From positions 53,577 through 117,576 of the forward strand of contig NZ_JAFEMD010000018.1 of assembly GCF_016892765.1 (NCBI RefSeq): DNA of 64,000 nt, in the 5' to 3' direction. Below are positions 34,950 through 43,699 of this stretch, one piece after another. A program made the translations under genes and the position numbers. The notes beneath the pieces were generated by a model. The model saw only the letters and a program-made list of their open reading frames with translations. It did no database searches and was not told the origin of the DNA. Each line of letters begins with the position of its first letter. Within the stretch, counting starts at the first letter, position 1. This stretch comes from Microvirga arvi. GTDB lineage: Bacteria > Pseudomonadota > Alphaproteobacteria > Rhizobiales > Beijerinckiaceae.

Positions 34950-35747
34950 TCAGCCGTGAGCCGGGATGACCTTGCCCCGGAGAACATCGCCATAGAGACG
35001 AAGGAGAGCCTGGGACTCAGGATTGTTATGGACCTGCCATTCAGGATGCCATTGCACCGCAAGGATGGAGGATGTGCCTACGCGTGCAGATACGGCCTCA
35101 ACGACGCCATCGGGAGCCGTCGCTTCGACCGAGAGCCCTGGGGCCAATCGATCGATACCTTGGTAATGCACCGAGTTGACCACGATGCTCGATGCCGCCA
35201 GCGCGCGGGCGAGAACGCCTTCTTCCATAAGACGGACCTCGTGACTGTGCCCAAACATCGAATCCATATCGGCATCGGTTGGGGCATGATGGCTTAGGGG
35301 GCCGCTGCCCGTTGCAAGGTCGCGTCGCAGGGTTCCGCCGAGAGCGACATTGATTTCCTGCAGGCCTCGGCAAATGCCGAGAACAGGCTTACCAGCGTTG
35401 ACCATCTCCGAGAACAACCGCCTCACGACTTCGTCCCGCTCCTCATCGAACGGTCCTTCAGCCCCGGCATCGGGCCCGCCATAGAACCGGGGGGCTATGT
35501 TGGACGGGCTGCCGGTCAAAAGGCAGCCATCAATCATGCTCGCCAAACGCGGCGCCTCGATGAAATCGGGCAGGCTCGGGATGATCACCAGAGAGGCGTT
35601 CATATGCTCAGCCGCGGCGAGCAGATAGCGCTGCATCACGCTGGCGGCGACTTCTCCAGCAACCATGCGGTTGCAGGCGATCACGCCGAGGAGCGGTCGT
35701 TGGGGTTGACCGGAGTTATTTTGCAGCGCGGTTGTCAAACCGATCAT
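34950..35747 (-). CDS. Gamma-glutamyl-GABA hydrolase-like class I glutamine amidotransferase (PuuD-like)
   Basis: A 265-residue peptidase C26 protein. The catalytic triad is visible: Cys126 in GICRGLQE, His234 and Glu236 in QWHPEW. PuuD releases GABA and glutamate from gamma-glutamyl-GABA, the last step of the glutamylated putrescine pathway. The glutamate-putrescine ligase (PuuA) and oxidase (PuuB) are not in this window, so the pathway must be completed elsewhere or the substrate differs. It lies between the transporter ATPase and the aldehyde dehydrogenase on the same strand. Confidence 0.84.
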   Translation of the reverse strand: MIGLTTALQNNSGQPQRPLLGVIACNRMVAGEVAASVMQRYLLAAAEHMNASLVIIPSLPDFIEAPRLASMIDGCLLTGSPSNIAPRFYGGPDAGAEGPFDEERDEVVRRLFSEMVNAGKPVLGICRGLQEINVALGGTLRRDLATGSGPLSHHAPTDADMDSMFGHSHEVRLMEEGVLARALAASSIVVNSVHYQGIDRLAPGLSVEATAPDGVVEAVSARVGTSSILAVQWHPEWQVHNNPESQALLRLYGDVLRGKVIPAHG

Positions 35748-35778
35748 GGCGCTGGGCTCCTCACGGGTACGGTCAAAG

Positions 35779-36834
35779 TTAGGTCGAAATAACCTGTGCC
35801 CCGCCTTCCGGCAGGCGCACCGTCACCCTCTCCCCCGCAGAGAAGTCATCGGATGCGGGAGCCAGGCATTTGAGGCGCAGATCTCCCATGCGGAGTACGT
35901 AGCGAATACGCGCGCCAAGAAAGACCCGGGTCTCCACCGTCGCGAGGAAATCGCCGGACATGCCGGGCTTGGCAGGAAAGAGCTTCAAATCCTCTTGGCG
36001 AAGAACCAGGTGAGTTTCGCCATGCGGCTTCGTACCCACCGCAACGGCGATGGTTTCACCGTTCGGCAGCTGGGCCTGGGGCCCCGATGCACCCTCAATG
36101 ACCTTTACCGGGACAAGATTCGCGGAGCCTAAGAATTCGGAGGCGAACCCCGTGTGAGGAGATGCGTAGATGGTCTGGGGATCTCCGACCTGCTCGATGC
36201 GACCGCTATTCATCAGCACGACCACGTCCGAGAGGCTGAGAGCCTCCTCCTGGTCATGGGTGACGAAGACGGTGGTCAGCCCCAGCCTGCGGTGAAGCTC
36301 GATCAACTCCACCTGCATGTCCTCGCGCAGGCGGGCATCGAGATTCGACAGCGGCTCGTCGAGAAGAAGGATCTTCGGATCGGATACGATGGCCCGGGCC
36401 AAGGCGACACGCTGCTGCTGGCCGCCTGACAATTGGCGCGGCATTCGGTCCGCGAGATGGCCGAGTTGAACGGTCTCGAGAGCAGCCTGGACGCGATCGT
36501 CCTGCTCCGCCCGCGTGCCTCTGCGCCGCATCCTCAGAGGAAACCGGATATTCTCACGCACGCTCATGTGCGGCAGAAGCGCATAGGATTGGAACATCAT
36601 GGCGATGTCCCGGGACTCCGGCGGCAAGCCTGTCACGTCGCGCCCATCAATGTGGACGGACCCACGCGTGACGCCCTCCAGCCCGGCAATGATGCGCAGA
36701 AGCGTCGTCTTTCCGCAGCCGCTCGGGCCCAGCAGGCTCACGAACTGACCACTTTCGATGGCGAGAGAGATGCCGTGCAGCACCTGTGTCGAGCCAAAGG
36801 ATTTCACGATTTCGGTAAGATCAAGGGTTGCCAT
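35779..36834 (-). CDS. Polyamine-type ABC transporter ATP-binding protein (PotA-like)
   Basis: A 351-residue ATPase with Walker A GPSGCGKTT, signature LSGGQQQR, Walker B ILLLDEP and the H-loop THDQEEALSL, followed by a TOBE domain (about 275-350). The CUT1/PotA-type sequence VSLLGPSGCGKTTLLRIIAG fits spermidine/putrescine importers. It starts one base after the stop of the permease gene, so translation is coupled. It powers import with the two permeases and the binding protein encoded upstream. Confidence 0.87.
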   Translation of the reverse strand: MATLDLTEIVKSFGSTQVLHGISLAIESGQFVSLLGPSGCGKTTLLRIIAGLEGVTRGSVHIDGRDVTGLPPESRDIAMMFQSYALLPHMSVRENIRFPLRMRRRGTRAEQDDRVQAALETVQLGHLADRMPRQLSGGQQQRVALARAIVSDPKILLLDEPLSNLDARLREDMQVELIELHRRLGLTTVFVTHDQEEALSLSDVVVLMNSGRIEQVGDPQTIYASPHTGFASEFLGSANLVPVKVIEGASGPQAQLPNGETIAVAVGTKPHGETHLVLRQEDLKLFPAKPGMSGDFLATVETRVFLGARIRYVLRMGDLRLKCLAPASDDFSAGERVTVRLPEGGAQVIST

Positions 36835-36835
36835 G

Positions 36836-37639
36836 TCAGGTGCCGACGAAGCGTTGAATGCCGAGGAACCGGTCGATCACCGCGATGAGCAGGATCGTGA
36901 GCCCCATCATCAGGGTCGAGACGGCCGCCACGGTAGGATCCGGACTAAATTCAAGCTGGTTGTAGATTTGGATCGGAAGGGTCACGAGGTCGGGCGTCCG
37001 CAGGAACAGGGCAACGACGGCCTCATCGAATGAAATATTGAAGGCGAAGAAGGCACCCGCCGCGAGGCCGGGCGCGCATTGCGGCAGCACCACATGGCGG
37101 ATCCGCTGCCATCGGCTTGCTCCCATGGTGCGTGCGGCTTCCTCGAGAAAAGGATCGGAGTCCGCAAGAACCGCGAGCGTAGTGCGGATGACGTAGGGCA
37201 GAGCAATCACCGTATGGCCGATCCACAGGACCGGGAGGGAGACCGGCCCGACGCTTGCGCTCCACAGCATGAGCAAGCCGATGGCGAAGATGATGGACGG
37301 CAGGATCAGGGGTGAAAGGAAAAGGCCGGCGAGAATTCCGGTGCCCGGAAGCCGTCGGCGATGGAGAGTGATGGCCGCTCCAGCTCCAATCACAGTTGCA
37401 GTCACCGTGACGAGCAATGCGAGCTGAAGGCTCGTGACAAGGGCCCCCACATAGGCGTTCGACTCGAAAATCGCGCCGAACCAGCGGAGTGAGAATCCCG
37501 CCGGAGGAAAGGCGATAAACTGGCTCTCCGAAACAGAGACGCCTGCAACCACAATCAGCGGGCCAAGTACGAAGACGAGCGTCAGCGCCACGAACACCCA
37601 TGTGAGTGCCTTCAGCCAGCGGGGAACGCCTCTAACCAT
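36836..37639 (-). CDS. Polyamine-type ABC transporter permease (PotC-like)
   Basis: A 267-residue permease with about six membrane helices; the N-terminal helix (ALTWVFVALTLVFVLGPLIV) and the SLRWFGAIFES segment are typical of PotC/YdcV. The EAA loop reads LEEAARTMGASRWQRI. It overlaps the upstream permease gene by 8 bases and precedes the ATPase gene by one base. Confidence 0.87.
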   Translation of the reverse strand: MVRGVPRWLKALTWVFVALTLVFVLGPLIVVAGVSVSESQFIAFPPAGFSLRWFGAIFESNAYVGALVTSLQLALLVTVTATVIGAGAAITLHRRRLPGTGILAGLFLSPLILPSIIFAIGLLMLWSASVGPVSLPVLWIGHTVIALPYVIRTTLAVLADSDPFLEEAARTMGASRWQRIRHVVLPQCAPGLAAGAFFAFNISFDEAVVALFLRTPDLVTLPIQIYNQLEFSPDPTVAAVSTLMMGLTILLIAVIDRFLGIQRFVGT

Positions 37640-38456
37640 GACGTCGTCCTGAGAGCCTGATGTAGGGCGTCAGCGCAAGGAGTACGCCGATCAGAAGGAT
37701 GACCGACTGAGCCGCCGCAAAATTCCACTCTAGCGTCTTGGTCGCGGCATCGTAGATGGAGCTGGCCACTACGGGGAGCCTGACGCCGCCAAGCAGCGAC
37801 GGGGTGACGAAGGAGCTGACCGACAGCGTAAAGGCCAGGAGAGAACCGGCCAGAATTCCAGGCATCGCGAGCGGAAGCACAACGCTGCGCAAAGTTGCCA
37901 GGAAGCTCGCGCCCATGGTTCGCGCCGCCTCCTCCAGACGGCGATCGATCTTCATGACGACGCCGAGAATGGAGAGAGCCGTGAACGGGAGCAGAACCTG
38001 GACCATGCCGATGACGATCGCTGCTTCCGTATGCATCAGAGTGAAATTGCGCCCGACGAATCCGAGTTTCCAAAGGGAGAACGGGATCAATCCGCCGCGC
38101 CCGAGCACAACCATCCAACCGAATGTGCGCACGACGACGCTTGTCATCAGAGGCAGGATGATGAGTACGATGAGCCAGAGCCGCATCTGTGGGCTGACCC
38201 GGGCCATTACATAGGCCAGCGGAAAGCCGACGGCAGCGCAGATGATGGTGATCAACAGGGACAGGTATATCGTGCGCCACACCACGCCGAGGTAATAAGG
38301 ATCTGACAGGAAGCGGACGAAATGCTCGGCGGTCACGCCTCCGTCTGCCCCGACAATGCTAAGACGCAGCATCTCGACAAGAGGAAGGACGAAGGCGAGC
38401 GCCAGCAGGAGAATGCCGGGGCCCGCGAGTGCAATGTCTTCAATGCGATCACGCAT
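37632..38456 (-). CDS. Polyamine-type ABC transporter permease (PotB-like)
   Basis: A 274-residue permease: first helix GILLLALAFVLPLVEMLRLS, then a five-helix BPD_transp_1 domain with the EAA loop LEEAARTMGASFLATL. It pairs with the PotC-like protein to form the channel. It lies 20 bp downstream of the binding-protein gene and overlaps the next permease by 8 bases. Confidence 0.87.
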   Translation of the reverse strand: MRDRIEDIALAGPGILLLALAFVLPLVEMLRLSIVGADGGVTAEHFVRFLSDPYYLGVVWRTIYLSLLITIICAAVGFPLAYVMARVSPQMRLWLIVLIILPLMTSVVVRTFGWMVVLGRGGLIPFSLWKLGFVGRNFTLMHTEAAIVIGMVQVLLPFTALSILGVVMKIDRRLEEAARTMGASFLATLRSVVLPLAMPGILAGSLLAFTLSVSSFVTPSLLGGVRLPVVASSIYDAATKTLEWNFAAAQSVILLIGVLLALTPYIRLSGRRHG

Positions 38457-38476
38457 GGCGAGCCCCGGTCAACCAA

Positions 38477-39511
38477 TCAGCGGGCGATCAGCTTCTTCCA
38501 GCGCTCGACCAGCGAAGCGCGGGCAGCATCCACCTCGACGGGATCGAAGCGTATCAGGCCGGACACGGCCTGCTCACCATAGACGACCTCCTTCGCAAGA
38601 GTGTCGTCGAGCTTGGTCGCCTTGTTGGTGGGCGAGTAGCGCAGCTCACGAGCCCAACCCTCCTGCACTTCGGCAGAGAGAGAAAAGTCGATAAATTTCT
38701 TCGCCAAATCATGATTTGGACGGTTCGCCACAAGGTTTGCCGTGAGATAGACGGCTGGCGTGCCTTCGGCGCCCTGCACGAATTCAATCGGCAGGCCTGC
38801 TTTGCGTAAGGTGTAGGCATAGTCCTGCGCATAAGGGGCGACCCAGGCGTCGTTCTGCGCGAAATTCTGTTGCATCTCGGGCGAGGTTGACACGACAACG
38901 GCGCTATCGAGCAGGTCTTTCACCGCAGTGAAGCCCGGCTCCGGATTCTTGATGTCGCCGCCCTTGACCTTGTTCATCATCAGGAAGCCCAGGAGGCCAT
39001 AGCTGTTGGATAGGTCGGTCAGGACGATGTGGTCCTTGTATGCAGGATCCCAGAGGTCAGCCCAGCGCGCCGGCTTCTTAGGCGCCTTGTCCTTGTTGTA
39101 AAGGAGACCAATGGCGGCAACCGCGTGAACAGGCCCTTCGCCTCGCGACAGCCCTTCAGTGGCGAACGGATAGAGATCCTTTGCGTTCGGTAGCTCTTCC
39201 GCCTTGACGGGCGAGATCAGCCCTTCTCGAGCGGCCACGACTTCCTGTCCGCCAGAGAAGTGGATAACGTCGAACTGCGGAGATGCCTTCTGGGCGCGCA
39301 GCTGCGCCAGGGCGTCGGCCGAGTAGGCTGTGACGACCTGAACGTCCACATCGTACTTCTTCATGAACGGCTCGATCACGAGCTTCCGGTGGATCTGCTC
39401 GTAAGCACCGCCATAGGAGTTGATGACGAGCTTGTCTTTGGCTGCAGCCGGCGTGACGAGAGCCGTTGCCACGGCAAGAGCCGCCGCGAATTGTGAGACT
39501 CTGGCAAACAT
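38477..39511 (-). CDS. Polyamine-type ABC transporter substrate-binding protein (PotD/family 1)
   Basis: A 344-residue periplasmic protein. The signal peptide MFARVSQFAAALAVATALVT (cleavage after TPAAA) is followed by KLVINSYGGAYEQIHRKLV, the start typical of SBP_bac_8-type putrescine/spermidine-like binders. A GTG at 39520 also opens this frame, but GAGG lies 9 bases before the ATG at 39511, which decides the start. It captures a polyamine or related amino compound in the periplasm and is the first transporter gene, 45 bp behind the DUF3830 gene. Confidence 0.86.
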   Translation of the reverse strand: MFARVSQFAAALAVATALVTPAAAKDKLVINSYGGAYEQIHRKLVIEPFMKKYDVDVQVVTAYSADALAQLRAQKASPQFDVIHFSGGQEVVAAREGLISPVKAEELPNAKDLYPFATEGLSRGEGPVHAVAAIGLLYNKDKAPKKPARWADLWDPAYKDHIVLTDLSNSYGLLGFLMMNKVKGGDIKNPEPGFTAVKDLLDSAVVVSTSPEMQQNFAQNDAWVAPYAQDYAYTLRKAGLPIEFVQGAEGTPAVYLTANLVANRPNHDLAKKFIDFSLSAEVQEGWARELRYSPTNKATKLDDTLAKEVVYGEQAVSGLIRFDPVEVDAARASLVERWKKLIAR

Positions 39512-39556
39512 TGTTTTCACCCTCTGGTTTGTTGCACAGGTTCAGGCTACGCTGTT

Positions 39557-40033
39557 TCAGGCCAAGCGCCCAATTTCTACAGTCTGAATGCCCTCAATAC
39601 GAATGCTGCGGCATGCGGCAGCCACCTCTTCGAGACCCTCGGTCATACGGCCGAAGATGTTGCAGGGGGTCCAGCCGATGGGCCCGAAGATGCGCCCCCC
39701 GTTGTCGTAGAACATGCCGATCTCCCAGAACTCGTCGGTCATGCCCTTCATGAGATTTTTGGCCTGGTAGAACCACAGGAGCTCTCCCGCAATGGGGAAG
39801 CAGGTCTGATTCTCGGCCGGAATCGAGAGAGGATCGAAGGTCTGCGCCTCGGCCGGAAGACCGGTCATGATCTCAGGCCCAGCGAACATGGCATGGCCGG
39901 CTGGCATTCGGACGGGATTGACCAGAGCATTCCAGATTGTGTCACAGGTTACAGGAGCATTTTCCCAATAGAGATCGATGGTTCCCTGAACATCCTTGTC
40001 GACGAACTTTAGGTAAAGGCGGCGTGTTGTCAT
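39557..40033 (-). CDS. DUF3830 family protein
   Basis: A 158-residue soluble protein of the DUF3830/cyclophilin-like group (MTTRRLYLKFVDKDVQGTID, ENAPVTCDTIWNAL, ENQTCFPIAGELLWFY). Members often sit beside ABC transporters and amidases in proteobacteria; activity is unknown. Start 40033 has a GGGGAA site, whereas the upstream in-frame start at 40096 does not. It heads the transporter operon and may bind or isomerise the transported compound; that is a guess from context. Confidence 0.75.
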   Translation of the reverse strand: MTTRRLYLKFVDKDVQGTIDLYWENAPVTCDTIWNALVNPVRMPAGHAMFAGPEIMTGLPAEAQTFDPLSIPAENQTCFPIAGELLWFYQAKNLMKGMTDEFWEIGMFYDNGGRIFGPIGWTPCNIFGRMTEGLEEVAAACRSIRIEGIQTVEIGRLA

Positions 40034-40144
40034 GAGCTGTTCCCCAAGGCCGGGAGCAAACCCAGCCAGTATTTGCCACGGAAGCGTTGCAGCCAAGGCA
40101 AAACAAGTCCAATTATCGTTCTATATCGCGACGATAAAAATTAT

Positions 40145-41074
40145 TTATTGACCACCTCTGTCAATCCAAGCAAGGCTTGGATTGGCCGCAGCGCAGAAAT
40201 CTGCTGCGGTTCGCCGGGCCAGCTCCGCCACTCTCTCGGTCAAAAGAGACCCAGGAACCGGGCAGTAGCTCGCAATAAATGTCAGAGGTGGAAAAGGCTT
40301 GTTGATCTGGACTTGAACCAGTTCGCCCGATGCAAGCTCCCGTTGCACCACGATGGTAGGAATAGCAGCCACTCCGAAACCATCGAGAGCCAGACGGATC
40401 ATGGTCGGCAGGGAATTGGAGTTCGACAACTGGGAAGCAAGAACACTCTCGTCCTGGAAATAGGGCGCGATCATCCGATACGGCGGCGAGCCGCGTGGGA
40501 ACGTGATGAGCGGCATGGCTCCTAGTTCCGCAACTGAATAGAGCTGGTCGCGCTCCACAAGCTTCGGGCTTCCAACCCAGGCCATCGCATAGGAGCACAC
40601 GACAAAGCTGCGATAGCCCTCCTCCAGGACAGGATCGAGACAGAAGGCAATATCCAGTTCACCGCTTTTCAGGTGCTGGTTGAGGCTGAAGGTCGAGTCT
40701 GTAACGATCTCGATCTGCGAACCTGGATAGGTCTGCCGCAGCTGTTCATAGAGGCGCGGAAGCCACGTCTGGACAATCGCGTCGATTGCGCCGATCCGCA
40801 AAGTGACAGGGATGCTTTCTGGGTCCGTAAAACCTAGCTTCAGGTTATCGAAGTCAGTCAGCATCTTTTTGATCACCCGCAGCGCCTCGTGACCGGCCGG
40901 GGTGAGGTGAAACTCGCGCCCTTCGCGATCGATCAGCTGGACTCCCAACTCCCGCTCGAGAGCGGCCAAGCGAGACGATATTGCAGGCTGGGTCGTGTTA
41001 AGGTGTTTCGCAGTCCGACCGAAATGACGGAGGCGCGCCAGATGCACAAACGTTTCGAGATTTGCTAGCTTCAT
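40145..41074 (-). CDS. LysR-type transcriptional regulator
   Basis: A 309-residue LTTR with an N-terminal winged helix-turn-helix (LANLETFVHLARLRHFGRTA, NTTQPAISSRLAALE) and a LysR_substrate domain (about 90-295). ATG 41074 is favoured by an AAGGA 11 bases upstream; the ATG at 41083 would lie only 2 bases from it. It is upstream of and co-directional with the DUF3830-polyamine operon (111-bp gap), which it probably controls. Its own upstream flank is an integrase remnant, so its promoter sits at the module edge. Confidence 0.85.
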   Translation of the reverse strand: MKLANLETFVHLARLRHFGRTAKHLNTTQPAISSRLAALERELGVQLIDREGREFHLTPAGHEALRVIKKMLTDFDNLKLGFTDPESIPVTLRIGAIDAIVQTWLPRLYEQLRQTYPGSQIEIVTDSTFSLNQHLKSGELDIAFCLDPVLEEGYRSFVVCSYAMAWVGSPKLVERDQLYSVAELGAMPLITFPRGSPPYRMIAPYFQDESVLASQLSNSNSLPTMIRLALDGFGVAAIPTIVVQRELASGELVQVQINKPFPPLTFIASYCPVPGSLLTERVAELARRTAADFCAAANPSLAWIDRGGQ

Positions 41075-41137
41075 TGCGGACATCTTCCTTGTTGCCCGAA
41101 GATACCGACCACCTCAGGAATGTGAAGCTTCGCCTTC

Positions 41138-41560
41138 CGCACAAAGAATGGCTTAACCCATGAGGTGCCGCTCAGTGACATCGTCTTGCAAATTATGCGG
41201 GGCATCCCGCGCCGCGAAGGGCACGACTTTGTATTCGGCGAGGGTCGAGGCGGATTCAGTGGGTGGCCAAAGTCGAAAACTCGTCTGGACGCCCGGATCG
41301 CGAAAGCCGGGGCAGTGATGCGCCCGTGGCGGCTTCATGACCTGCGGCGGACGACAGCCACACGCCTGGCGGAGAGGGGCATCCTCCCCCATGTGATCGA
41401 GGCAATCCTCAACCACGTTTCTGGCCACAAAGCCGGTGTCGCCGGAATATATAACTGCGCGACCTATGCCAAAGAGAAGCGCGAGGCTCTCAAGGGATGG
41501 GCAGATTACATCCTCGAACTAAAAGATGAACCAGCCGACGGCACTATGAGCACCTCATAA
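41138..41560 (+). pseudogene. Integrase 3'-half remnant (scar 3)
   Basis: One frame gives the last 140 residues of the island integrase: RTKNGLTHEVPLSDIVLQIM, FGEGRGGFSGWPKSKTRLDA, WRLHDLRRTTATRLAERGIL and NHVSGHKAGVAGIYNCATYA. The catalytic HxxR and Tyr are intact here, but the N-terminal 240 residues, including the first catalytic Arg, are missing, so it is inactive. It is closely similar to 32540-32993 over its 3' part and shares the ending DEPADG.MST, forming copy B of the direct repeat. Confidence 0.85.
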
Positions 41561-41805
41561 GACCATCCTCTGACGAAGCGCTAGGTGATAAGGGCTGAGG
41601 CGAGCGAGGGGCAAGCAGTCTGGATGTCAGCTCCGCGTTTGTAGCGGATGGCGAGCCTGCGGAACTACCCGTACCAAGCGAGTGTGCGCTCTACAACGTA
41701 GCGATAGCGTCCCAGCGTCGCAATGCCGTCAACCCACGCCGGGCAATTTGCGGTTGGATGTAGCGCTGATTCAGAGCACGCCAGCAACGGTGGTGATTAT
41801 CAGCC
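41561..41805 (-). pseudogene. IS5-family transposase C-terminal remnant (copy B)
   Basis: On the minus strand the decayed frame reads RYVVERTLAWYG, stop, FRRLAIRYKRGADI, then LASALIT, the same transposase end as at 32994-33235 and slightly better preserved. In-frame stops remain. Together with the preceding integrase remnant it makes a roughly 670-bp composite repeated in direct orientation 8.6 kb apart. Confidence 0.72.
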
Positions 41806-41885
41806 TAGCTTATACAGTCTAGCCCCTGCCCGACCTAGACCACTTAGGCTGATGGCCTTGGCCTAGATTGCCCAAAGCCACCTTC

Positions 41886-42821
41886 TCAGGCTATTCGCGC
41901 TGAAAGCTCTCTTCCGGCAAAGTACGCCACCAAATTACTGATCGCTCGGTCAACAACAGCTGCCATCGCCTGCCGTGACAGTCCTGCTACATGTGGCGTA
42001 AGAACCACGTTTGAAAGTGACTTCAAGTCATCTGGGACATGTGGCTCGTCTTCAAAAACGTCCAGTGCCGCCCCAGCAATCACTCCCGTGGTTAGAGCTT
42101 TGATTAAGGCCTTGGTATCGACGACTGTTCCGCGACTAACGTTCACCAGATAGCCGTGCGGGCCTAGTTCCCGTAGCACCTCCCTGTTAACGATGTGATA
42201 TGTCTCCGCTCCCCCTGGACAACTCAGCACGAGAATGTCGCAGAGCTTCGCCAGTTCCTTGGGATCTGGGGTGAAAGCATAGGGTACGTCGTGGCGTTCA
42301 CGGCGGCTGCAATAGATGATCTTGGTACCGAATGCTTCGGCTCGCTTAGCGATAGCCTCACCGATGTCTCCCAACCCAAGAATCCCTACAACCATGCCAT
42401 GAAGACTAGGATCGCGTGTCCTCATGTCCCGCCACCGCCCTGCACGCACGTCACGATCCATCTCCGGTATTCTTCGCAGCAGCGACAGCATCAAACCCAG
42501 CGTATGGTCGGCAACGCTCTGAACGTTGGCTCCTTTACCCGTAGTGACGATGATCCCACGTTCCTTTGCTGCAGCGAGATCCACGTTCTCGTAGCCGACA
42601 CCCTGAACAACGATGATCTCGAGCTTCGGGAGGCGTTCCATAGCCTGGCGGGACATGCCGATCGTTCCGAGCGTCCAGACGCCCCTTATATCAGGGCTTG
42701 AGCCACTAACTGTCGCTGGATCTGCCCCAGGGGCATAAACAACTTCGCAGAGTTCGGCGATCTTGACCATGTCCTCTTCTGCCTGCTCTGCGACAATGAG
42801 GATTTTCGGTTTACAGTGCAT
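41886..42821 (-). CDS. D-isomer-specific 2-hydroxyacid dehydrogenase
   Basis: A 311-residue NAD(P)-dependent dehydrogenase. The Rossmann motif GILGLGDIGEAIAKRA and the catalytic Arg (NVSRG), Glu (DVFEDEP) and His (TPHVAG) are all present. It interconverts a 2-keto acid and a D-2-hydroxy acid (glyoxylate/hydroxypyruvate reductase-like). ATG 42821 with GAGGGGG 8 bases upstream is preferred over a TTG at 42842. It is the last gene of the asparaginase operon, 10 bp after the aspartate dehydrogenase gene, so its keto acid could be oxaloacetate or a related product. Confidence 0.85.
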   Translation of the reverse strand: MHCKPKILIVAEQAEEDMVKIAELCEVVYAPGADPATVSGSSPDIRGVWTLGTIGMSRQAMERLPKLEIIVVQGVGYENVDLAAAKERGIIVTTGKGANVQSVADHTLGLMLSLLRRIPEMDRDVRAGRWRDMRTRDPSLHGMVVGILGLGDIGEAIAKRAEAFGTKIIYCSRRERHDVPYAFTPDPKELAKLCDILVLSCPGGAETYHIVNREVLRELGPHGYLVNVSRGTVVDTKALIKALTTGVIAGAALDVFEDEPHVPDDLKSLSNVVLTPHVAGLSRQAMAAVVDRAISNLVAYFAGRELSARIA

Positions 42822-42831
42822 CGACGCCCCC

Positions 42832-43647
42832 TCAACTGCCAACGGACGTGGATGCGGTCAGGCGGCGAAGCAACGCAATGGTGCTCAGAGCAGCCATCCG
42901 GCTGGTCCTTGGATTTCCCGGCGCAGGAAGGTTTTCGATCCGCATGGACCATTCGGCTGCGTCTGACATCACGCGAATTTCATGCGTATTGCGCAGGATT
43001 GTGGGGTCGGCCCAGATCTCGAGGACGGTGCGATCGACCCCGATACCAGCGAGGCCCAAAGCCACAGCGACATTCACGTTTGTCGGGAATGCCGTTCCAC
43101 CTTCGCGAGCTGACCCTTGAAACAGGCAGATGGGCTGCGAAAGTTGTTCCAGTTCGGCTTTCCGACCGGCAAGATTGGGCAGGCTCATGAAAGCCATAGG
43201 CGGCTTGCTGGTCTTGATCGTTACGGTTTCGATCGTACCTTCGAGACATGCGCGAACGCCGTCCAGACCGGCGATCGCTCCACTTGTGATGTGGAGGGGC
43301 ACGCGGCGCTCTTGAGCCCGCGCCAGAAGGTCCTCGTTCTCCAGCAAGGCCGCTGCGCTAACAACGACAAGGGTGCGTCCTGCCTCGATAGCGGGTTCCG
43401 CAATGCTGCGAAAGGCGGCCGGCGGTAGACATTCGACGATGATGTCGGCATGCGACGGCAATTCGCTCAACTCGCAAACCGGTATCGCAAGGCCCAACTC
43501 GGCCAGACGCTCCTTTGCCCTAACCTTATCGCGAGCCGAGACGGCCGCAAGGGTCAGACCGTCAATCCCTCGCGCGAGAGCCCCGATGACCTCGCCGCCA
43601 ATTGTACCGAATCCGGCGACACTAACCCGAAGGCTTGCTGGAAGCAT
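42832..43647 (-). CDS. Aspartate dehydrogenase (NadX family)
   Basis: A 271-residue protein with an N-terminal NAD-binding fold (VSVAGFGTIGGEVIGAL) and the C-terminal DUF108 domain (FPTNVNVAVALGLAG, then DPTILRNTHEIRV with the conserved His). The family oxidises L-aspartate to iminosuccinate and ammonia-linked products with NAD(P). ATG 43647 follows an AGGGA site; the frame is open to 43737 but that part is not conserved-looking. It is placed between the asparaginase-like gene and the 2-hydroxyacid dehydrogenase gene; a RidA imine hydrolase is in the same cluster, which supports use of the imine. Confidence 0.85.
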   Translation of the reverse strand: MLPASLRVSVAGFGTIGGEVIGALARGIDGLTLAAVSARDKVRAKERLAELGLAIPVCELSELPSHADIIVECLPPAAFRSIAEPAIEAGRTLVVVSAAALLENEDLLARAQERRVPLHITSGAIAGLDGVRACLEGTIETVTIKTSKPPMAFMSLPNLAGRKAELEQLSQPICLFQGSAREGGTAFPTNVNVAVALGLAGIGVDRTVLEIWADPTILRNTHEIRVMSDAAEWSMRIENLPAPGNPRTSRMAALSTIALLRRLTASTSVGS

Positions 43648-43699
43648 GACATTTCCCTTGGAAGTGAATCGACGACTCTCCTGATGAGGAGATGACTGC

